Assembly: GCF_019649055.1 (NCBI RefSeq)
Contig: NW_026570244.1
Location: 806,001-870,000 of the forward strand
Origin: Paramacrobiotus metropolitanus
Lineage: Eukaryota; Tardigrada; Eutardigrada; Parachela; Macrobiotidae
DNA: 64,000 nt
Direction: 5' to 3'
Shown: positions 35,030 through 45,836 of the stretch, piece by piece
Layout of the letters: each line of letters starts with the position of its first letter
Position numbering within the stretch: position 1 is the first letter of the stretch
The notes under the pieces: generated by a model
What the model was told of the DNA's origin: nothing
Database searches by the model: none
The model's input: the letters and a program-made list of their open reading frames with translations, nothing else
Translations under genes and position numbers: made by a program

Positions 35030-35225
35030 AATGAATTTCGAGTATTCGAAATTCAAATACACTACCGTTTGAATTCCGAGTAATCGGAATTGCAATTGCA
35101 GGCATTCCAATTCCGAGTAATTGCAATTTAAATGGACGCTGTTGTAATTTCGATTATTCGAAATCTAATTTCCGACATTAGAATTCCGAGTATTCGGAAT
35201 TGCAATGCATATCATATGAATTTTA
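35030..35225. repeat. cluster of TTCCGAGTA-ATCGGAA palindromes, left
   Basis: Five or six variants of a near-perfect palindrome (TTCGAGTATTCGAA, TTCCGAGTAATCGGAA, TTTCGATTATTCGAAA, TTCCGAGTATTCGGAA) are spaced about 35-45 bp apart. A second cluster of the same palindrome lies at 38817-39035. Confidence 0.8.
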
Positions 35226-36969
35226 AATAATTGGTTTTAAAAAGTTTTATTTAAAATTTGGATTTTAATACAATGTACCATCAAACTACAAACTACGGAA
35301 CTGGTAGTTGTACTGCGATAATTACTTTAAGGGAAGTAGGAGCAAAAGGAAATTTCTTAGAGAATTAAGAAAGAGCCTTTGCCTATTTGGCACCCGCCTG
35401 GTGTGTTGACTGTTAAACGATGATATACATTTATCAGTTCGGCGCACAATAAACTCTCCATAGCGAAAATTACAACAAAAATAGTTTTCCGTTTGAAGCT
35501 ACCCCTGTTCTGGCTTTCACCGTCGCAAATGTAAAGACCAGCGATGTTGACTCAAACCTCAAAGTTAGCGCAGTCAACGGCTGCGTGCGGCAACTACAAC
35601 GACGACGCATAAAAATTTGGTCAGCTTTTCTTTGGGGATTGGGTGAAGACACCAGCACCGGAACACAGGTCATCGGCGCAACCGGCCCCGGCGTCCTTGC
35701 TAAAATAACCTGCTCTTCACAAAAAGAGGGTGATTGGGAGGGAAGGACGACTTGTTACATGTAGTTCACCTTTACCTGATACAGCAGCAACTGAAATGCA
35801 TTAAATACAAATGCACCACTTCAAGTATCGTTGTTCTACATCCGCATTGCTCCTCCTGTTTGTACATCAGGATGTAAATCCCTGTGTATTTTACTTTTAC
35901 ACTAAAAAAAGTGTAAAAATAAAAGCAAAACCGGGTTGGAAATACTTGTAATTTATTTTTAAAACTGCACCAACTTGACCGCCCAGGGCTGTATATACCC
36001 AGACTTCATCAGCAGTGCCGGCCGGTGGTACCAACCGGAAACGAATGGTGGATGATTTTAAAGCTTTACATAACTCTAGATGTGGCTATAGACGCCACTT
36101 GGTTTTGTGCATAATGCGCAGGAGATAACGACTGGTAACGTGTGTCATCACGATCCGGAACTTTACGCTCCGAATGGTCAAAACAACCATACCGCACGTA
36201 TTCAAGATACCGCGCTGCACAGCTCCGTTTTTAACATACCCGTTCTTATCTCTATGAATCATAACTTACGCACCATAGTTCGCTGCACTGGCCGTATACC
36301 AGCCAACAGAGAAAGATGCCTGACTTTTCGTATTGTTGTTTCCCAAAAAATTCGGATTTTTTATTTGGTTTTATGAGTGTTTTTGGTTAAAATTGTGGGC
36401 TGCATGACACGTTGTAACGATAAAAGCCGGTTAACTTTTAAATGTAGCTCACATACCGCTCTTTCAGAAACAAAAATGATCCAGATCAGCTTTTAATGCG
36501 CTAGTCAGAAATATGGCCTCATTTACTATGCTTGCGGAATGCACGAGAATTACTCGTGCGGAGTTTCAGTTATTCCGTGCACTGGCCAAATACGGTTGCT
36601 AGAATATGGATGTTCCTTACTGTTAAAAAGGAGAAACTCTATCCGAAACGGTAACGTTTTTTTCCACCTATGTTCTTAATTTCGCATCACCGCTTTCAGA
36701 AGGTTGGCCATTTTTTGTGCTTAACATTGGCTATTATGCTTCATGGTCGTAAGTTCATAACAACTGTTCAATTGATAATAATTATAACAATGACGATGCA
36801 GTGCTATGGTTACATAACGCAATATCACAGTATTTTTAAAATGGGTACCTGTAAGTAATAAAGATGGTGTAAAAAGGGGTGCTTATGTAGCTAAAATAAT
36901 TAACAAACCTGGGCGGGAGGGGTGCATATAACCGTTGCTGTTTCACATCGCCCTCACTCTCAGTATTAC
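35226..36969. other. non-coding, no gene seen
   Basis: Short open frames only. Nothing with domain features or splice context was recognised. Confidence 0.4.
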
Positions 36970-37080
36970 ATAGTATGTTTATGGTTACGCGCGCGAGCCT
37001 CCCGCGCTATGAGTTTCGGCTACGCGCGAGAGCATCTCGCGCTATGAGTATTGACTACGCGCGGGAGTTTTTCCCCGCAC
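36970..37080. repeat. GC-rich short hairpin repeats
   Basis: Three units of about 36 bp share TACGCGCG and the CGCGCTATGAGT block. Each contains a small stem (for example CGCGAGAGCATCTCGCG). Confidence 0.65.
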
Positions 37081-37229
37081 AAAAAACTACTAACAAAAAA
37101 GTTTGAATTGTGTATCCAATACGACAGGGCAACTAACAATTACGGCAAGGTCACCTTTTAGTGATGTAAAACCAAAATCTGACCTTACCGGCGTTTCACA
37201 TTTTTTTGATAATTTGACTTTTCACAACT

Positions 37230-38760
37230 CTCAGCCGTTATGGCGTCAGAACTTAAAGTGGGAAACAGTGGAGCAAAGGAGCCAGCGAACACATCAAGTG
37301 CATCAAGTCGTTATAAATCCTGGCGGCAATGCCAAAGCATCAACGACGCATCCGCTTCATGACACGTTCCCGGGGAAGGCTTTCTTGTGGATAGTAGTCA
37401 TACTACCATCCTTACGTTCCCCTACAGCTCAGTGAAGCCGGTGTGAAAGAAAGCTGGCGCTTACCGCCCACACCGGCGGAATTCAATTCCCACAAAGAAA
37501 AGCATTACGATAACCCTGAAAAGTTACTGCCAGGCGATGGTGCGTCTTAAGCTTGTGGATGGCGTGATGGATGTCACCAGGGCAGCCGAACATTCCCGAA
37601 GCCGCAGCAGAAGCCGATTTGCCAGAGCCAGAGCATCCTACTGTAAGCAACGTTTTCGCCCCTGATTTTACGACGTTCAGAGTCAGACCTCGCGCAACCA
37701 TTAAGCCCCGCTGTCGGCCGTCGAAAGAAAGGCGCCATGAACGGTTCAATCAGACAGCCCAAACGTCATCGCAACCAGTCCAAGCCATGCCCCAGCCTGC
37801 CGACACACCGGTTCCCGCTTACTCAAACAGTCCCTCCGCAGAAAGGAACGATATGAGCATGGCGAAAACAAGCGGCTCGGATTTGCAGCTAAGACTCCTT
37901 AACGCATGGATCTATCTGCTGCTCAATCTAATTTCCTCAGAAAGGCGGCCTAGAACTTCCTGCAGAGTTGGATCTGTACCAAAATAACGACCTGTGCTTC
38001 CCAAGGCCACGTTTCCACATGCGGATGCATGGAGAAAACCTTGTGCAGTCCACGTTTAACGGTTTAACGGATTGTTTAACGCACCACTATGTTTGCGCGT
38101 TGTACAGCTGTGACATCCCCGGTCTTGTCCGGATCTACTATTCAACGGGTCAAATGCCCAGACTTGCTGAAACTACAGTGGCATTTCCTGTTTGCCCATC
38201 TGGCATCTGGAGAGCAAGGGTCAGATCAGCATCGAGCCCGTCCCGGTTTACGGACAATCACCTGGAGGAAATAACTGCCTAATATGACTGTATGCTCGTT
38301 TTGCCTATGACCTGTTATTGGAAAGCAGATTCAAAACGCCAGCTACGCCCGGGAGGACGAACTGCGCCACTGGTTTTTAACCATGATCGAAACCGGCACA
38401 TTGGCGCCTCCTCCCAGATCGCGGGGTCGTAATCCGTGAATGTAAACCACGCTGAGAGGTCATAACTGCACAGCAAAAGCAGCACATACGGTGGAAGTAC
38501 GCCGGCGGTTGCATCTGCCCAGCGGATACAGATCAGTTTCGCTGTGACTATTGCTCTGTAACTAAACGATACAATAACTGTCGGTTCTGTTTCTTAAATT
38601 CACCATCTCAAGAAATGATGAATTCGACGTACGTAGACGTATGTTCGAGAAATGAACTGAAAAACCGTACAATTTCCAGTTTTGCCATAACTAGTGGTCG
38701 AAAGTATTCTGCAAGATATTCTCGCGCAGTCTACTGTAAGATAATCATGACTCCAGTCTA
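37230..38760 (+). pseudogene. decayed coding sequence, family unknown
   Basis: Protein-like stretches with coding-type composition sit close together on the + strand in changing frames. ASELKVGNSGAKEPANTSS starts at about 37240. SEAGVKESWRLPPTPAEFNS follows an acceptor-like CCCCTACAG at about 37427. DLYQNNDLCFPRPRFHMRMH follows a good acceptor at 37940 and stays open to 38282. REDELRHWFLTMIETGT ends in a stop at about 38440. Last is a Cys-rich piece near 38500-38590, with CICP, FRCDYC and NNCRFC. The repeated frame changes suggest a dead gene or unknown transposon. The Cys spacing is faintly like a zinc finger, but no family is claimed. Confidence 0.4.
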
Positions 38761-38816
38761 TTCTGTTAGTATTAATTAAATTTCAAAGAAATCGAAATCC
38801 AGAAAAGTCACGTTTA

Positions 38817-39035
38817 AATTCCGAATATTCGGATTTTATTTTACCGCAGTTTAAATTTCGAATACTCGGAATTCATATTGCCCCATTTTGAATTTCGAGT
38901 AATCGGAATTCAAATTGCGGCCTTTTAAATTTCAAATATTGTATTTGAAAATCTAAAAAAATATTTTTAGATTACTTGGAATTGCAAATACTTGAATTTG
39001 AATTCCGAGTACTCGGAATTGGTATCGGAATTCTT
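38817..39035. repeat. cluster of TTCCGAGTA-CTCGGAA palindromes, right
   Basis: Variants TTCCGAATATTCGG, TTTCGAATACTCGGAA, TTTCGAGTAATCGGAA and TTCCGAGTACTCGGAA lie directly before the giant repeat gene's main exon, the last one at about 39003-39018. They are the same family as 35030-35225. Confidence 0.8.
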
Positions 39036-39040
39036 TCGCA

Positions 39041-42000
39041 TGCAATTTCGAGCACTTGCGGCAACACTACTATCGGGCCGATTGTGGAAGCAGTGCGCTC
39101 CTTTCGCGCTCGCGGCGACGGCGAGAGCATCGACCACGGAACCCTGTTGTGGGACATTCAGGCTGTTCCACCGGGGTATCTCAGCGCGACCATGAACGTG
39201 GACGGTCGAATCGTGCGGACGATTTTTCCACGAGAGGTGCTCCTTCACCCTGGCGGAGAACACCCCCCGCCCGAAGCCCTCCAGGCCATTATGCAGAATG
39301 GCGACAATCAGATTTTGGACGCGGCCGCTGACCTTTTGCGGGCCGCTGGACCTCAGATGGTCGGGGCCGTCGGCGGCGGGAACGAACAGCCGCTTGGCGC
39401 TGCTTATGGCATAAATCCCGGTGGTGCCTATGGCCAGGATCCCGGTGCTGCCTACGGCATGGATCCTGGTGCTGCTTTTGGCATGAATCCCGGTGGTGCC
39501 TATGGCCAGGATCCCGGTGCTGCCTACGGCATGGATCCTGGTGCTGCTTTTGGCATGAATCCCGGTGGTGCCTATGGCCAGTATCCCGGTGCTGCTTACG
39601 GCCTGCCTCCCGGTGCTGCCTTCGGCCTGCCTCTCGGCGCTGCTTTCGGCCTGCTTCCCGGTGCTGCCTGCGGCCTGCCTCCCGGTGCTGCTTTCGGCAT
39701 GAATCCCGGTGCTGCCTACGGCCTGTTTCCCGGTGCTGGCTATGGTCTGTATCCCGCTGCTGCCTACGGTTTGCCTCCCGGTGCTGCTTTCCGCATGTTT
39801 CCCGGTGCTGCGTACGGTCTGCCTCCCGGTGCTGCTTTTCCCTTGTTTCCCGGCGCTGCGTACGGCATGTTTCCCGGTGCTGCCTATGGCATGAATCCCG
39901 GTGCTGGCTATGGCATGAATCGCGGTGCGTACGGCATGAATCCCGGTGCTGGCTATGGCATGAATCCCGGTGCGTACGGCATGAATCCCGGTGCTGGCTA
40001 TGGCATGAATCCCGGTGCGTACGGCATGTTTCCCGGTGCTGCCTATGGCATGAATCCCGGTGCTGGCTATGGCATGAATCGCGGTGCGTACGGCATGAAT
40101 CCCGGTGCTGGCTATGGCATGAATCGCGGTGCGTACGGCATGAATCCCGGTGCTGGCTATGGCATGAATCCCGGTGCGTACGGCATGAATCCCGGTGCTG
40201 GCTATGGCATGAATCGCGGTGCGTACGGCATGAATCCCGGTGCTGGCTATGGCATGAATCCCGGTGCGTACGGCATGAATCCCGGTGCTGGCTATGGCAT
40301 GAATCCCGGTGCGTACGGCATGAATCCCGGTGCTGGCTATGGCATGAATCGCGGTGCGTACGGCATGAATCCCGGTGCTGGCTATGGCATGAATCGCGGT
40401 GCGTACGGCATGAATCCCGGTGCTGGCTATGGCATGAATCGGTGCGTACGGCATGAATCCCGGTGCTGGCTATGGCATGAATCCCGGTGCGTACGGCATG
40501 AATCCCGGTGCTGGCTATGGCATGAATCCCGGTGCGTACGGCATGAATCCCGGTGCTGGCTATGGCATGAATCGCGGTGCGTACGGCATGAATCCCGGTG
40601 CTGGCTATGGCATGAATCCCGGTGCGTACGGCATGAATCCCGGTGCTGGCTATGGCATGAATCCCGGTGCGTACGGCATGAATCCCGGTGCTGGCTATGG
40701 CATGAATCGCGGTGCGTACGGCATGAATCCCGGTGCTGGCTATGGCATGAATCGCGGTGCGTACGGCATGAATCCCGGTGCTGGCTATGGCATGAATCCC
40801 GGTGCGTACGGCATGAATCCCGGTGCTGGCTATGGCATGAATCCCGGTGCGTACGGCATGAATCCCGGTGCTGGCTATGGCATGAATCCCGGTGCGTACG
40901 GCATGAATCCCGGTGCTGGCTATGGCATGAATCCCGGTGCGTACGGCATGAATCCCGGTGCTGGCTATGGCATGAATCGCGGTGCGTACGGCATGAATCC
41001 CGGTGCTGGCTATGGCATGAATCGCGGTGCGTACGGCATGAATCCCGGTGCTGGCTATGGCATGAATCCCGGTGCGTACGGCATGAATCCCGGTGCTGGC
41101 TATGGCATGAATCGCGGTGCGTACGGCATGAATCCCGGTGCTGGCTATGGCATGAATCGCGGTGCGTACGGCATGAATCCCGGTGCTGGCTATGGCATGA
41201 ATCCCGGTGCGTACGGCATGAATCCCGGTGCTGGCTATGGCATGAATCCCGGTGCGTACGGCATGAATCCCGGTGCTGGCTATGGCATGAATCCCGGTGC
41301 GTACGGCATGAATCCCGGTGCTGGCTATGGCATGAATCCCGGTGCGTACGGCATGAATCCCGGTGCTGGCTATGGCATGAATCCCGGTGCGTACGGCATG
41401 AATCCCGGTGCTGGCTATGGCATGAATCCCGGTGCGTACGGCATGAATCCCGGTGCTGGCTATGGCATGAATCGCGGTGCGTACGGCATGAATCCCGGTG
41501 CTGGCTATGGCATGAATCCCGGTGCGTACGGCATGAATCCCGGTGCTGGCTATGGCATGAATCCCGGTGCGTACGGCATGAATCCCGGTGCTGGCTATGG
41601 CATGAATCGCGGTGCGTACGGCATGAATCCCGGTGCTGGCTATGGCATGAATCGCGGTGCGTACGGCATGAATCCCGGTGCTGGCTATGGCATGAATCCC
41701 GGTGCGTACGGCATGAATCCCGGTGCTGGCTATGGCATGAATCCCGGTGCGTACGGCATGAATCCCGGTGCTGGCTATGGCATGAATCGCGGTGCGTACG
41801 GCATGAATCCCGGTGCTGGCTATGGCATGAATCGCGGTGCGTACGGCATGAATCCCGGTGCTGGCTATGGCATGAATCGCGGTGCGTACGGCATGAATCC
41901 CGGTGCTGGCTATGGCATGAATCCCGGTGCGTACGGCATGAATCCCGGTGCTGGCTATGGCATGAATCCCGGTGCGTACGGCATGAATCCCGGTGCTGGC

Positions 42001-45000
42001 TATGGCATGAATCGCGGTGCGTACGGCATGAATCCCGGTGCTGGCTATGGCATGAATCCCGGTGCGTACGGCATGAATCCCGGTGCTGGCTATGGCATGA
42101 ATCGCGGTGCGTACGGCATGAATCCCGGTGCTGGCTATGGCATGAATCCCGGTGCGTACGGCATGAATCCCGGTGCTGGCTATGGCATGAATCCCGGTGC
42201 GTACGGCATGAATCCCGGTGCTGGCTATGGCATGAATCGCGGTGCGTACGGCATGAATCCCGGTGCTGGCTATGGCATGAATCGCGGTGCGTACGGCATG
42301 AATCCCGGTGCTGGCTATGGCATGAATCCCGGTGCGTACGGCATGAATCCCGGTGCTGGCTATGGCATGAATCCCGGTGCGTACGGCATGAATCCCGGTG
42401 CTGGCTATGGCATGAATCCCGGTGCGTACGGCATGAATCCCGGTGCTGGCTATGGCATGAATCGCGGTGCGTACGGCATGAATCCCGGTGCTGGCTATGG
42501 CATGAATCCCGGTGCGTACGGCATGAATCCCGGTGCTGGCTATGGCATGAATCCCGGTGCGTACGGCATGAATCCCGGTGCTGGCTATGGCATGAATCGC
42601 GGTGCGTACGGCATGAATCCCGGTGCTGGCTATGGCATGAATCGCGGTGCGTACGGCATGAATCCCGGTGCTGGCTATGGCATGAATCCCGGTGCGTACG
42701 GCATGAATCCCGGTGCTGGCTATGGCATGAATCCCGGTGCGTACGGCATGAATCCCGGTGCTGGCTATGGCATGAATCCCGGTGCGTACGGCATGAATCC
42801 CGGTGCTGGCTATGGCATGAATCGCGGTGCGTACGGCATGAATCCCGGTGCTGGCTATGGCATGAATCCCGGTGCGTACGGCATGAATCCCGGTGCTGGC
42901 TATGGCATGAATCGCGGTGCGTACGGCATGAATCCCGGTGCTGGCTATGGCATGAATCGCGGTGCGTACGGCATGAATCCCGGTGCTGGCTATGGCATGA
43001 ATCCCGGTGCGTACGGCATGAATCCCGGTGCTGGCTATGGCATGAATCCCGGTGCGTACGGCATGAATCCCGGTGCTGGCTATGGCATGAATCCCGGTGC
43101 GTACGGCATGAATCCCGGTGCTGGCTATGGCATGAATCCCGGTGCGTACGGCATGAATCCCGGTGCTGGCTATGGCATGAATCCCGGTGCGTACGGCATG
43201 AATCCCGGTGCTGGCTATGGCATGAATCGCGGTGCGTACGGCATGAATCCCGGTGCTGGCTATGGCATGAATCGCGGTGCGTACGGCATGAATCCCGGTG
43301 CTGGCTATGGCATGAATCGCGGTGCGTACGGCATGAATCCCAGTGGTGCTGGCTATGGCATGAATCCCGGTGCGTACGGCATGAATCCCGGTGCTGGCTA
43401 TGGCATGAATCCCGGTGCGTACGGCATGAATCCCGGTGCTGGCTATGGCATGAATCCCGGTGCGTACGGCATGAATCCCGGTGCTGGCTATGGCATGAAT
43501 CCCGGTGCGTACGGCATGAATCCCGGTGCTGGCTATGGCATGAATCCCGGTGCGTACGGCATGAATCCCGGTGCTGGCTATGGCATGAATCCCGGTGCGT
43601 ACGGCATGAATCCCGGTGCTGGCTATGGCATGAATCCCGGTGCGTACGGCATGAATCCCGGTGCTGGCTATGGCATGAATCCCGGTGCGTACGGCATGAA
43701 TCCCGGTGCTGGCTATGGCATGAATCCCGGTGCGTACGGCATGAATCCCGGTGCTGGCTATGGCATGAATCCCGGTGCGTACGGCATGAATCCCGGTGCT
43801 GGCTATGGCATGAATCCCGGTGCGTACGGCATGAATCCCGGTGCTGGCTATGGCATGAATCCCGGTGCGTACGGCATGAATCCCGGTGCTGGCTATGGCA
43901 TGAATCCCGGTGCGTACGGCATGAATCCCGGTGCTGGCTATGGCATGAATCCCGGTGCGTACGGCATGAATCCCGGTGCTGGCTATGGCATGAATCCCGG
44001 TGCGTACGGCATGAATCCCGGTGCTGGCTATGGCATGAATCCCGGTGCGTACGGCATGAATCCCGGTGCTGGCTATGGCATGAATCGCGGTGCGTACGGC
44101 ATGAATCCCGGTGCTGGCTATGGCATGAATCGCGGTGCGTACGGCATGAATCCCGGTGCTGGCTATGGCATGAATCCCGGTGCGTACGGCATGAATCCCG
44201 GTGCTGGCTATGGCATGAATCCCGGTGCGTACGGCATGAATCCCGGTGCTGGCTATGGCATGAATCCCGGTGCGTACGGCATGAATCCCGGTGCTGGCTA
44301 TGGCATGAATCCCGGTGCGTACGGCATGAATCCCGGTGCTGGCTATGGCATGAATCGCGGTGCGTACGGCATGAATCCCGGTGCTGGCTATGGCATGAAT
44401 CCCGGTGCGTACGGCATGAATCCCGGTGCTGGCTATGGCATGAATCCCGGTGCGTACGGCATGAATCCCGGTGCTGGCTATGGCATGAATCCCGGTGCGT
44501 ACGGCATGAATCCCGGTGCTGGCTATGGCATGAATCCCGTGCGTACGGCATGAATCCCGGTGCTGGCTATGGCATGAATCCCGGTGCGTACGGCATGAAT
44601 CCCGGTGCTGGCTATGGCATGAATCGCGGTGCGTACGGCATGAATCCCGGTGCTGGCTATGGCATGAATCGCGGTGCGTACGGCATGAATCCCGGTGCTG
44701 GCTATGGCATGAATCCCGGTGCGTACGGCATGAATCCCGGTGCTGGCTATGGCATGAATCGCGGTGCGTACGGCATGAATCCCGGTGCTGGCTATGGCAT
44801 GAATCGCGGTGCGTACGGCATGAATCCCGGTGCTGGCTATGGCATGAATCGCGGTGCGTACGGCATGAATCCCGGTGCTGGCTATGGCATGAATCGCGGT
44901 GCGTACGGCATGAATCCCGGTGCTGGCTATGGCATGAATCGCGGTGCGTACGGCATGAATCCCGGTGCTGGCTATGGCATGAATCGCGGTGCGTACGGCA

Positions 45001-45212
45001 TGAATCCCGGTGCTGGCTATGGCATGAATCGCGGTGCGTACGGCATGAATCCCGGTGCTGGCTATGGCATGAATCCCGGTGCGTACGGCATGAATCCCGG
45101 TGCGTATGGCATGGATCCCGGTGCAAACGGCCTTGATCCCGGTGCTGCCTACGGCCTGGATCCCGCTGATGCGCACGAACTGCAGCCTGCTGCTGAGCTC
45201 GAACAGCCTTAA
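39041..45212 (+). CDS. giant Gly/Ala/Tyr/Met/Asn/Pro repeat protein, main exon
   Basis: The frame is open to TAA 45210-45212, about 2000 codons after the non-repeat start. A unique N-terminal part of about 120 residues (VEAVRSFRARGDGESIDHGT, PPGYLSATMNVDGRIVRTIF, DAAADLLRAAGPQMVGAVGG) precedes 8-residue repeats (GAAYGMNP type, 39403-39890). Then come about 115 copies of the 15-residue unit GAYGMNPGAGYGMN(P/R), and a short acidic end (DPADAHELQPAAELEQP). The exon probably begins at an acceptor near 39050; otherwise the first ATG is 39192. No signal peptide or membrane span is seen. From 40440 to 44539 the frame is shifted, giving a Cys/Arg/Trp-rich unit (CVRHESRCWLWHESR). The function is unknown; the composition suits an elastic or phase-separating structural protein. 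Confidence 0.65.
39890..45093 (+). repeat. 45-bp tandem array, about 115 copies
   Basis: The unit is 45 bp and almost every copy is identical except for one base, CCC or CGC in the second NP/NR codon. Exceptions are a two-base loss at 40440/40441, a one-base loss near 44539, a three-base gain (Ser) near 43341, and an 8-residue GMFPGAAY unit at about 40025-40048. The extreme uniformity, including silent positions, points to recent homogenisation by unequal exchange or slippage. Confidence 0.95.
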
Positions 45213-45331
45213 TTTTGTTTTGACTCTTAAGCAGTATTAATCTCTGCCTGTCACCCTTTTCACTGAATTTTTTTATTGATTTTTGTAAAATTTTTTAATC
45301 GATTCTTGTGATTAACACCTGTCTTTCAATG

Positions 45332-45337
45332 AATAAA
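45332..45337 (+). terminator. polyadenylation signal of the giant repeat gene
   Basis: AATAAA, 120 nt after the stop codon. It lies inside the tail-to-tail region with the - strand IVD gene. Confidence 0.6.
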
Positions 45338-45836
45338 GTATAGACTAGTAGACCCGCGCAAACTGCGCGCAATAAATCACCGATGGATGCTATGTAATTT
45401 TTTCGATATACATACCATTGCACAGGAATACAGAATAGTGCAGTCTTGTTAAAAGGGCAATCGTAAATCTCTTTCAAAAGCAAGTAAACAGTTGACACAA
45501 CCTTCCTTCGCGATTACACAGAACACGTTTCGTATGGTAAAACAATGAACAGCTGGTAAAACGGCTAAAACCCTAAAATTACTTAATCATTCCCAACGGC
45601 CAACGCCAAACCCATAACTCCACCAGTGTGCGCTCGACAAATTCCAGGTGGAGCGTCAACAACCCTTGTGCAATAAATCAGTCGCAGATTACTCTATCAA
45701 CTCGTGAAACGACCCGTAAAACAATATCATACTGAACCAATTACGTGGCAAATTCAGTAAAACAATCGGTGCTGCTTCTTGCTCCCCTTGCCGGGTTATA
45801 AGTGCAGACGGAGCCAATCTTTTCTCGACTGGAGCA

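Noticed and set aside
38490-38590. Nuclear-receptor second zinc finger
   Set aside because: The CxxC..NNCRFC spacing is only loosely similar, the flanking residues do not match, and the frame is decayed.
39890-45093. CRISPR-like array
   Set aside because: The units are contiguous with no unique spacers, and the host DNA is a split-gene animal genome.
39289-45126. - strand 1945-codon frame as a gene
   Set aside because: It is the complement of the tandem array, with no unique domains and no independent start context; kept only as an observation about open frames.
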